NCBI GenBank assembly: GCA_037442845.1
Contig: JBBIPL010000064.1
Coordinates: 1-13,294 of the forward strand
Origin: PFJX01 sp037442845
GTDB taxonomy: Bacteria > Pseudomonadota > Gammaproteobacteria > Burkholderiales > Thiobacillaceae
DNA: 13,294 bases
Reading direction: 5' to 3'
Part shown: piece by piece, positions 1 to 5,215 of the stretch
Numbering within the stretch: the stretch's first letter is position 1
Layout of the letters: every line of letters begins with the position of its first letter
Notes under the pieces: model-generated
Told to the model about the DNA's origin: nothing
Database searches by the model: none
Seen by the model: only the letters and a program-made list of their open reading frames with translations
Translations under genes and position numbers: made by a program

Positions 1-1
1 A

Positions 2-1303
2 CTAGCCGTGGTTCGGATGCCGGTGCCCATTCCGCCGGAAATCCACATGCCCGTCGATCAGGGTGTACTGCACCCTTCCCTGCATCTCCAGCCCCAGGTA
101 GGGGCTGTTCTTGCCCAGGCTGGCGAGATTCGACGGACTCACGATCCAGGCGGCATCCGGGTCGAACAGGCAGAGGTCGGCGGGACGGCCGGCGGCGATG
201 TGGCCGGCGTCCACCCCGAGGATGCCGGCGGGCTGGTGGGTGATGTAGCCGAGGGCGCGGGCCATGGGAATGCCTGCCTCCCGCGCCCATTTCAGGGTCA
301 GCGGCAGCAGCAGTTCGACGCCGGTGGCGCCGGGCTCGGCTTCCTGGAAGGGCAGTTCCTTGGCGTCGTCGTCCACCGGCGCGTGGTCGGAGCAGATCGC
401 GTCGATGCTGCCGTCCTCCAGGCCCTTGCGGATCGCGTCGCGGTCGCGCTGGCTGCGCAGGGGCGGGATCAGGTGGCAATTGGCGTCGAAATTGGCGGTA
501 TCCATTTCCGACAGATGGACGTGGTGGATGCCGACGTCGCAGGTGATGGGCAGGCCGTCGTGCTTGGCCCGGCGCACCATCTCGATGCCGGCCCGGCTGG
601 ACAGGCGGGCGAGATGCACGCGGGCGCCGGTCTCCCGCACCAGCAGCAGGATGGTGGAGATGGCCACCGTCTCGGCGGGCACGGGGATGGGCGGCAGGCC
701 GTGGCGGGCGGCGACGACGCCGTCGTGGGCGACGCCCTCGCGGCCCAGGTGGGGATCCTGGGGACGCAGCCAGATCGGCAGTTCGAAGGTCTTCGCGTAT
801 TCCATGGCGCGCAGCAGCACCTGGGTATCGACCAGGGGCGCGTCGGCCTGGCTGAAGGCCATGCAGCCGGCCTCGTTGAGTTCCGCCATTTCCGTCAGGC
901 GTTCGCCCTTGAGTTCGCGGGTAAGGGCGCCGATGGGATAGACCCGCGGGCCGGGCATGTGCTTGGCGCGGAACTTGAGCATTTCCACCAGGCCCGGCTC
1001 GTCCAGGGGCGGGTCGGTGTCGGGCGGGCAGGCCAGGGAGGTGACGCCGCCGACGGCTGCCGCGTGCATTTCGGATTCCAGGGTCGCCCGGTATTCCAGT
1101 CCCGGCTCGCGCAGGCGCACGGAGAGGTCGACCAGGCCCGGGCAGATGACCAGGCCGCTGGCGTCGATGACCTGGTTGGCGTGGAAATCGGCTGGCACGG
1201 CGCCGACGCCGACGATGTGGCCGGCGGCGACGAACAGGTCGCAAACCGCGTCCAGGCCCGAGGCGGGATCGATGACGCGGCCGTTGCGGATATGGATCTT
1301 CAT
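2..1303 (-). CDS. pyrX: Inactive dihydroorotase homologue (PyrC'/PyrX type), partner of aspartate transcarbamoylase
   Basis: The 433-residue protein has the amidohydrolase fold of class I dihydroorotases: an N-terminal beta-sandwich start, the PGLVDL...LREPG segment at residues 55-68, a GIHH element at 258-261 and SDHAP at 305-309. The DxHxHxR metal site is altered: the two histidines expected at 61 and 63 are Ser61 and Arg63. The HxxH element before the serine pair reads H230-L-A-R233. Loss of the zinc ligands is the hallmark of the non-catalytic PyrC' subunit known from Pseudomonas, which is needed to assemble the ATCase complex but does not convert carbamoyl aspartate to dihydroorotate. 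The ATG overlaps the pyrB stop by 4 bp (ATGA), fitting stoichiometric synthesis. A true PyrC should be encoded elsewhere. Family assignment is firm; catalytic inactivity is inferred from the missing residues. The TAG stop lies at 2-4, so the gene is complete. Confidence 0.93.
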   Translation of the reverse strand: MKIHIRNGRVIDPASGLDAVCDLFVAAGHIVGVGAVPADFHANQVIDASGLVICPGLVDLSVRLREPGLEYRATLESEMHAAAVGGVTSLACPPDTDPPLDEPGLVEMLKFRAKHMPGPRVYPIGALTRELKGERLTEMAELNEAGCMAFSQADAPLVDTQVLLRAMEYAKTFELPIWLRPQDPHLGREGVAHDGVVAARHGLPPIPVPAETVAISTILLLVRETGARVHLARLSSRAGIEMVRRAKHDGLPITCDVGIHHVHLSEMDTANFDANCHLIPPLRSQRDRDAIRKGLEDGSIDAICSDHAPVDDDAKELPFQEAEPGATGVELLLPLTLKWAREAGIPMARALGYITHQPAGILGVDAGHIAAGRPADLCLFDPDAAWIVSPSNLASLGKNSPYLGLEMQGRVQYTLIDGHVDFRRNGHRHPNHG

Positions 1304-2277
1304 GTCTGCGCTCCCGTCGCGCCCGCTCCGACGAGCAGGCTCATCACCGCCATGCGCACGGCGATGCCGAAGGTGACCTGCGACAGGATCACCGACTGCA
1401 TGCCGTCCGCCACCGCCGAGTCGATCTCCACGCCCCGGTTCATGGGGCCGGGATGCATGACGATGGCATCCGGCTTGGCCAGTTTCAGCTTGTCCGGGGT
1501 CAGTCCCCAGTGCTTGTAGTACTCGCCGGCGCTGGGCAGGCGGGAGCCGCGCATGCGCTCGTTCTGCAGGCGCAGCATGAGCACCGCGTCGACGTCCCTG
1601 AGACCCTCGCTCATCTTGTGGAAGACATGCACGCCGAGGTTCTGCACATCGCGCGGCAGCAGGGTGCGGGGCGCCACCACGCGCACTTCCGGGCAGCCCA
1701 GGGTGGTCAGGGCGTGGATCTGCGAACGGGCGACGCGCGAATGCAGCACGTCGCCGACGATGGCCACGCGCAGGTTGTGGAAGGCGCCCTTGTAGTGGCG
1801 CAGGGTGTACATGTCGAGCAGGCCCTGGGTGGGGTGGGCGCAGCGGCCGTCGCCGGCGTTGATCACGCTGATGTGCGGGGCGACGTGGCGGGCGATGAGG
1901 TGGCTGGCGCCGGCGGCGGCGTGGCGCACGATGAACATGTCCGCCTGCATGGCCGACAGGTTGGCCACCGTGTCGAGCAGGGTCTCGCCCTTGCTCTGCG
2001 AGGAGGCGTTGATGTTCAGGTTGACGACGTCGGCGGACAGCCTTTTCGCGGCGATCTCGAAGGTGGTGCGAGTGCGCGTGGAGTTCTCGAAGAAGATGTT
2101 GAAGATGGCCTTGCCGCGCAGCAGCGGCACCTTCTTCACGTCGCGCTCCTGGGCGGAGACGGCGATGAAGGAGGCCGAGGTATCCAGGATCTGCGTGAGG
2201 ATGCGCGCCGGCAGGCCTTCCAGCGTGAGCAGATGGCGCAGGCGGCCGTCCTCGGTGAGTTGCGGGTTGGCGCTCAT
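1300..2277 (-). CDS. pyrB: Aspartate carbamoyltransferase catalytic chain
   Basis: PyrB condenses carbamoyl phosphate with aspartate to give carbamoyl aspartate, the committed step of cytoplasmic pyrimidine synthesis. The 325-residue product is of normal length. Visible motifs are the carbamoyl phosphate loop S66-T-R-T-R-T71, SQSKGET around 93-99 with the catalytic-loop lysine, RH at 118-119, HPTQ at 148-151 and the C-terminal HPGPMNRGVEI segment that binds aspartate. The reading frame stays open far upstream, but the family start is the ATG at 2277, which overlaps the pyrR stop as ATGA; the upstream extension only mirrors pyrR. No regulatory pyrI gene is seen. With the downstream inactive dihydroorotase this predicts the Pseudomonas-like dodecameric ATCase, with catalytic trimers scaffolded by PyrC'. 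Confidence 0.97.
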   Translation of the reverse strand: MSANPQLTEDGRLRHLLTLEGLPARILTQILDTSASFIAVSAQERDVKKVPLLRGKAIFNIFFENSTRTRTTFEIAAKRLSADVVNLNINASSQSKGETLLDTVANLSAMQADMFIVRHAAAGASHLIARHVAPHISVINAGDGRCAHPTQGLLDMYTLRHYKGAFHNLRVAIVGDVLHSRVARSQIHALTTLGCPEVRVVAPRTLLPRDVQNLGVHVFHKMSEGLRDVDAVLMLRLQNERMRGSRLPSAGEYYKHWGLTPDKLKLAKPDAIVMHPGPMNRGVEIDSAVADGMQSVILSQVTFGIAVRMAVMSLLVGAGATGAQT

Positions 2278-2777
2278 GCTTTCCTCTTCATGACGAAGTG
2301 CAGGCCATCGCTGTCGTTCTTTTGCAGCGAGATGTGCTCGTCCGCCGGCAGTTCCAGGCGCAGGCCGACGAAGTCGGCGCAGAACGGCAGTTCGCGGCCG
2401 CCCCGGTCGACCAGCACGGCCAGGCGGATGACGGCGGGCCGGCCGTAGTCGAACAGCAGGTTGAGGGCGGCGCGGGTGGTGCGGCCGGTGTAGAGCACGT
2501 CGTCGAGCAGCAGGATGCGCCGATTCTCCACCTCGAAGGGGATGTGCGAGGGCCTGGTTTGCGGATGCAGGCCGATGCGCGAGAAATCGTCGCGGTAGAA
2601 GGCGATGTCCAGCACGGCGCGGGGGATGTCCAGCTTCAGGCGGGAGGCCAGGGCCTCCATGATCCAGACGCCGCCGGTATGGATGCCCACCAGGGCGCAT
2701 GCGGGCGTGATGTGCGGCGCGATCTGTTCGGCCAGGGAATCGATGAGGGCATCAGGCGAGGGTAGGTGCGCGGGCAT
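2274..2777 (-). CDS. pyrR: PyrR bifunctional regulator / uracil phosphoribosyltransferase
   Basis: The 167-residue protein has a type I phosphoribosyltransferase fold. The PRPP-binding loop is at about residues 88-100 (ILLLDDVLYTGRT), with acidic DD followed by TGRT. The DIAFYRDDFSRIG stretch at 57-69 is typical of PyrR and separates it from other phosphoribosyltransferases. In Bacillus PyrR binds pyr mRNA and causes attenuation; in many proteobacteria, such as Pseudomonas, it acts as a transcriptional regulator of pyr genes and has little or no uracil phosphoribosyltransferase activity. I see no Bacillus-type anti-antiterminator leader here, so the mode of action is open. The ATG at 2777 lies 26 bp inside the 3' end of ruvX, and the stop overlaps pyrB by 4 bp. 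Both point to one polycistronic transcript. Confidence 0.95.
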   Translation of the reverse strand: MPAHLPSPDALIDSLAEQIAPHITPACALVGIHTGGVWIMEALASRLKLDIPRAVLDIAFYRDDFSRIGLHPQTRPSHIPFEVENRRILLLDDVLYTGRTTRAALNLLFDYGRPAVIRLAVLVDRGGRELPFCADFVGLRLELPADEHISLQKNDSDGLHFVMKRKA

Positions 2778-3192
2778 GGCTTTGCTCGAAGTAGTCCTGC
2801 AGGATCTGCTGGGCCGCGACCGCGTCGTCCAGCCCCTTGCGCTCGCGGCCCCTGACGCCGGCCTCGCGCAGGCGCAGGTCGGCGTCGAAGGAGGTGAGGC
2901 GCTCGTCCACCAGCGCCACGGGCAGCCTGAAGCGGCCTTGCAGCTGCTTGGCGAAGCGGCGGGCGCGGCGGGAAAGGTCGTGCTCCGTGCCGTCCATGTT
3001 GAGCGGCAGGCCCGCCACCAGCTCGCGCGGTCGCCATTCCTCGATGAGCGCGGCGATGCGGCCGAAGCGCGCCGCGTTGGCTTCGCCGGCGATGGTTTCC
3101 AGGGGATGCGCCAGACGGGTTTCCCAGTCGCCCACCGCCACGCCGATGCGAAAGAGGCCGAAGTCGAAGGCCAGCACGCCGCCGCTTTTCAC
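2752..3192 (-). CDS. ruvX: YqgF/RuvX family pre-16S rRNA 5'-end nuclease / Holliday junction resolvase
   Basis: An RNase H-like nuclease that matures the 5' end of 16S rRNA in E. coli; a resolvase role was proposed earlier. Using the GTG at 3192 gives 146 residues, the normal family length. Visible motifs are the first catalytic aspartate in LAFDFG with RIGVAVGD, then GLPLNMDGTEHD, VDERLTS and the C-terminal acidic pair in KGLDDAVAAQQIL. The frame is open to an ATG at 3267, but that start would translate a GC-rich hairpin repeat (3223-3247) into an unrelated 25-residue extension, so GTG is preferred. No strong ribosome binding site precedes either start. The gene usually follows yqgE closely; here 286 bp of structured repeats separate them. 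The 3' end overlaps pyrR by 26 bp. Confidence 0.92.
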   Translation of the reverse strand: MKSGGVLAFDFGLFRIGVAVGDWETRLAHPLETIAGEANAARFGRIAALIEEWRPRELVAGLPLNMDGTEHDLSRRARRFAKQLQGRFRLPVALVDERLTSFDADLRLREAGVRGRERKGLDDAVAAQQILQDYFEQSHARAPTLA

Positions 3193-3222
3193 GGAAATCG
3201 CCGCGTCGCGGCGCTCGATGCG

Positions 3223-3342
3223 CCCCTCGCCCTCTGGGGCGAGAGGGGAATTCGGAATGCCCCGCATTCCGCCCTCGCAGCCGGCTTGCGATGCAGCGCA
3301 AGCCGTGGGGCGCGAAGCGGGGGTTGGGGGGTGAGGCGGGGG
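3223..3342. repeat. Dispersed GC-rich intergenic repeat, copy A, with three hairpins and a four-tract G-rich run
   Basis: Between yqgE and ruvX three perfect or near-perfect hairpins lie in tandem. One at 3223-3247 has a 7-bp stem CTCGCCC/GGGCGAG, extended by 3 bp past a bulged A. One at 3253-3271 has an 8-bp stem with loop CCC. One at 3282-3305 has a 9-bp stem with loop ATGCAG. They are followed by G-tracts at 3307-3310, 3319-3323, 3326-3331 and 3338-3342. Read on the minus strand, the outer parts (CCTCACCCCC...AACCCC and CCCCTCTCGCC...GGCGAGGGG) match the plus-strand repeat at 5130-5167, here split by an insert carrying two of the hairpins. Similar CCCTCACCCC / GAGGGG elements are common between genes of many proteobacteria; function unknown. 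Confidence 0.75.
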
Positions 3343-3375
3343 TTTCGCGGAGCATGCGCAGCACCCGCCGAACGG

Positions 3376-3395
3376 CCCCGGAATGCAGTCCGGGG
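3376..3395. repeat. Hairpin with ATGCAG loop
   Basis: A perfect 7-bp stem CCCCGGA/TCCGGGG encloses a 6-nt loop ATGCAG, identical to the loop of the hairpin at 3282-3305. It has no U-tract on either side, so it is not a classical intrinsic terminator. It belongs to the structured island in the yqgE-ruvX gap. Confidence 0.6.
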
Positions 3396-3415
3396 AGCGT
3401 ACTGCAAGTGAGGGA

Positions 3416-3474
3416 AACAGGCATGGCGCCCGGAGCGTTGATGCGAGCCGATTACGTATTTCGCCATGCCTGTT
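3416..3474. repeat. 13-bp perfect inverted repeat, 33-bp spacer (locus A)
   Basis: The left arm AACAGGCATGGCG (3416-3428) and right arm CGCCATGCCTGTT (3462-3474) are perfect reverse complements. The outer end of the left arm is preceded by GTGAGGGA (3408-3415). The right arm ends 4 bp before the yqgE stop codon, so in the operon transcript this would form a stem-loop just after yqgE. A sister structure with the same flank is at 5080-5127. Confidence 0.7.
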
Positions 3475-3478
3475 GCCA

Positions 3479-4066
3479 TCAGGCGTGGCCCGCCTCTTCC
3501 GAAAGCATGGACAGATCGATGCCCAGCAAGCGCATCGCCGCGGGGATGCGATCCTGGGGCGGCAGGGAGAAGATCACCTCGGGATCGGCGGGCACCGTCA
3601 ACCAGGCGTTCTGCTTGATCTCGTCTTCCAGCTGACCCGGCCCCCAGCCGGCGTAGCCCAGGGTCACCAGGATCTCGGCCGGACCTTCCTGGCGGGCGGT
3701 GGCCTCCAGGATGTCCTTCGAGGTGGTCAGGCCGACGCGGTCGTTGACCGACAGGGTGGAGCCCCAGCTTCCCACCGGGCGATGCAGCACGAAGCCGCGT
3801 TCCACCTGCACCGGCCCGCCGTAATAGACCGGCTCGCCGCGCAGGTGCGCATCGGTCAGATCGAGGCCGATCTGGCTGAACAGGGAGGCCATGTTGAGAT
3901 CGATGGGGCGGTTCACCACCACCCCCAGGGCGCCCTGCTCGCCGTGGTCGCAGATGTAGGTCAGCGTGCCGGAGAAGTTCGGATCCAGCATGTTGGGCAT
4001 GGCGATCAGGAAATGGTCGGTGAAGTTGGCGTTGTCCATGGTCGGATCCGGGGTCGTGGCAAGCAT
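3479..4066 (-). CDS. yqgE: YqgE/AlgH family protein (UPF0301)
   Basis: A 195-residue cytoplasmic protein of the UPF0301/AlgH family, normal length about 185-195. Recognisable blocks are HFLIAMPNM and FSGTLTYICDH near the N terminus, GALGVVVNRP, YYGGPVQVERGFVLH in the middle and GYAGWGPGQLEDEI with QNAWL near the C terminus. The biochemical role is unknown; AlgH in Pseudomonas was named for an effect on alginate. It heads the ruvX-pyrR-pyrB-pyrC' operon, a conserved order. The ATG at 4066 is chosen because AAAGGTGG lies 7 nt upstream; the internal ATG at 4039 has no such site, and the frame open up to 4255 runs into the upstream gene. A 107-bp gap from the epimerase gene could hold the operon promoter, but I see no convincing -35/-10 pair. 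Confidence 0.93.
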   Translation of the reverse strand: MLATTPDPTMDNANFTDHFLIAMPNMLDPNFSGTLTYICDHGEQGALGVVVNRPIDLNMASLFSQIGLDLTDAHLRGEPVYYGGPVQVERGFVLHRPVGSWGSTLSVNDRVGLTTSKDILEATARQEGPAEILVTLGYAGWGPGQLEDEIKQNAWLTVPADPEVIFSLPPQDRIPAAMRLLGIDLSMLSEEAGHA

Positions 4067-4073
4067 TGTAACG

Positions 4074-4081
4074 CCACCTTT
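4074..4081 (-). promoter_or_regulatory. Ribosome binding site of yqgE
   Basis: On the minus strand AAAGGTGG lies 7 nt before the ATG at 4066. It decides between that start and the internal ATG at 4039, which lacks a Shine-Dalgarno match. Confidence 0.65.
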
Positions 4082-4173
4082 CAGCCCCCAATATGGCTGC
4101 CTGGATACCTGCGCTTCGGCATGGTCTCCATCCGCGAACTGGTGCGCCGGGCACTGGAAATAGGCGGCGAGGC

Positions 4174-5070
4174 TCAGCCGGCCGGGTCTAGCCCCTCGCG
4201 CACAGTCGGATAGCGCAGCCGGAAACGCAGCTCGGACTTGATGCGCCGGTTGCATAGGCGGCGCGATTCGTTGAGGAAACTGCGCATGGCCGGCGTCACC
4301 GCCGCGATGACTTCCTGCCGGGGCAGGCGCGGCGGCCGCGGCAGGCCGAGGTGGTCGGCGACCACGTCGAACCAGTCGCCCATCTTCAGGCCGCTGTCAT
4401 CCACCGCGTTGTAGAGCCGGTTGGGCTTGCCGCGGAAGAGGGCGGCGAGGGCGAGGCGGGCCAGGTCGTCGGCGTGGATGTGGTTGGTGTAGGCATCGTC
4501 CTCCGCGACGATGGCCGGCAGGGCCTTCCTGATCCGTTCCGCCGGCATGCGATCCTGGGCGTAGATGCCGGGCGCGCGCAGGATGGCGACATGGCGTCCG
4601 CTTCGGCCCCAGGCGCGCAGACGGGCTTCAGCGTCGGCGCGGCGCCTGGCGCGGGTATTGTGCGGCCGGGCCGGCCGGGTTTCCGGCGCCACGGCGCCGG
4701 CGCAATCGCCGTAGACGCCGCTGGTGCTGATGTAGATCAGTGAAGCGCGGGGCGTGAGGCGTGAGGCGTGAGGCGTGAGGCGTGAGGTGTGCGGTCGGCG
4801 GCAAAGGGCGGCGAGCAGGCGGCGGGTGCGCGGGTCGGTGTCGCCCTCTGCCGGCGGCGGGGCGAAGTGCAGCACGGCATCGGCCAGCCCGGCCAGGCGC
4901 TTGAGGCTGGCGCGCTCGTCGAGGTTGCCGGCGATCGGCGTGACGCCGGCGGCGCGCAGTGTGGCGTAACGTTCAGGCGAGTGGCTGAGGGCGAAGAGCC
5001 GGGCGCGGCCGCCGAGCAGGCGGGCGACGCGCAGGCCCACGTCGCCGCAGCCGACAATTAGAATGCGCAT
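4174..5070 (-). CDS. NAD(P)-binding SDR/epimerase family protein (YeeZ-like)
   Basis: A 298-residue Rossmann-fold protein. Its first strand carries the dinucleotide motif ILIVGCGDVG right after the start (GxGxxG), followed by a NAD-epimerase-like body with the strand IYISTSGVYGD, NHIHADDLARL and RLYNAVDD. The classical YxxxK active-site pair is not obvious, as in YeeZ-like atypical SDRs, so substrate and catalysis are unknown. A low-complexity insert around residues 96-107 (TPHASRL-type) is encoded by five perfect 7-bp repeats and sits just before the STSGVYGD strand. The ATG at 5070 gives the usual family N terminus. An upstream in-frame ATG at 5088 adds six residues but lies inside a 13-bp inverted repeat; neither has a strong ribosome binding site. 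The gene lies upstream of yqgE on the same strand. Confidence 0.82.
   Translation of the reverse strand: MRILIVGCGDVGLRVARLLGGRARLFALSHSPERYATLRAAGVTPIAGNLDERASLKRLAGLADAVLHFAPPPAEGDTDPRTRRLLAALCRRPHTSRLTPHASRLTPRASLIYISTSGVYGDCAGAVAPETRPARPHNTRARRRADAEARLRAWGRSGRHVAILRAPGIYAQDRMPAERIRKALPAIVAEDDAYTNHIHADDLARLALAALFRGKPNRLYNAVDDSGLKMGDWFDVVADHLGLPRPPRLPRQEVIAAVTPAMRSFLNESRRLCNRRIKSELRFRLRYPTVREGLDPAG
4751..4785. repeat. Five tandem 7-bp repeats (GGCGTGA) inside the epimerase gene
   Basis: Five perfect copies of GGCGTGA (TCACGCC on the coding strand) lie head to tail, with a degenerate sixth unit following. Seven is not a multiple of three, so three units encode seven residues (TPHASRL) and a change of one or two units would shift the frame. 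At five units the frame is open through the rest of the gene. Confidence 0.92.
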
Positions 5071-5079
5071 GTTCTTTCG

Positions 5080-5127
5080 AGCGGACATGACTGTGTGATG
5101 GCCTCGAAGCGTGTAGTCATGTCCGCT
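5080..5127. repeat. 13-bp perfect inverted repeat, 22-bp spacer (locus B)
   Basis: AGCGGACATGACT (5080-5092) and AGTCATGTCCGCT (5115-5127) are perfect reverse complements in the divergent region between the epimerase gene and the reductase gene. The left arm overlaps the alternative ATG (5086-5088) of the epimerase. The right arm is followed directly by TCCCTCAC and the dispersed repeat. It could be an operator for a dimeric regulator or an RNA stem. Confidence 0.75.
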
Positions 5128-5129
5128 TC

Positions 5130-5167
5130 CCTCACCCCCAACCCCTCTCCCGCTTGCGGGCGAGGGG
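5130..5167. repeat. Dispersed GC-rich intergenic repeat, copy B
   Basis: This is an uninterrupted copy: CCTCACCCCCAACCCC, then a hairpin (5142-5167) with stem CCCCTC/GAGGGG, a T/C mismatch, and an inner CCCG/CGGG stem. It matches the outer parts of copy A at 3223-3336 in the opposite orientation. It resembles an intergenic element seen widely in proteobacteria. Confidence 0.75.
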
Positions 5168-5176
5168 AGCTTCGAG

Positions 5177-5195
5177 AAGTCGCGGAGCGACTTTT
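5177..5195 (+). terminator. Terminator-like hairpin ahead of the reductase gene
   Basis: AAGTCGC (5177-5183) pairs with GCGACTT (5187-5193) around a GGA loop, ending in TTTT at 5192-5195. On the plus strand this looks like a short intrinsic terminator 20 bp before the GTG of the reductase. It could shield the gene from upstream transcription or act in attenuation. The T-run is short, so efficiency is uncertain. Confidence 0.4.
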
Positions 5196-5201
5196 ACGTT
5201 A

Positions 5202-5207
5202 AAAGGA
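5202..5207 (+). promoter_or_regulatory. Ribosome binding site of the reductase gene
   Basis: AAAGGA lies 8 nt before the GTG at 5216 and supports this non-ATG start, which places the ferredoxin domain directly at the N terminus. Confidence 0.65.
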
Positions 5208-5215
5208 AAACGATC

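Noticed and set aside
8..1519. A long plus-strand open frame (about 500 codons) opposite pyrX and pyrB
   Set aside because: It lies wholly opposite two well-supported genes, has a low-complexity Gly/Ala/Gln/Val-rich composition typical of antisense frames in GC-rich DNA, and shows no family motif.
2636..3424. Minus-strand frame starting in the yqgE-ruvX gap and running over ruvX
   Set aside because: Arg/Pro-rich out-of-frame reading of ruvX and the repeats; no conserved motif.
4123..4213. A short plus-strand ORF (starting MVSIRELVRR) between yqgE and the epimerase gene
   Set aside because: It looks protein-like, but it is 30 codons, ends inside the 3' end of the epimerase gene on the other strand, and has no ribosome binding site.
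4751..4785. CRISPR array
   Set aside because: The units are 7 bp and directly adjacent with no spacers; no cas genes are present.
5119..5202. A 27-codon plus-strand ORF (starting MSASLTPNPS) between the epimerase and reductase genes
   Set aside because: It is the translation of the dispersed repeat and hairpin; such LTPNPSP-type peptides are a known by-product of this repeat. No ribosome binding site.
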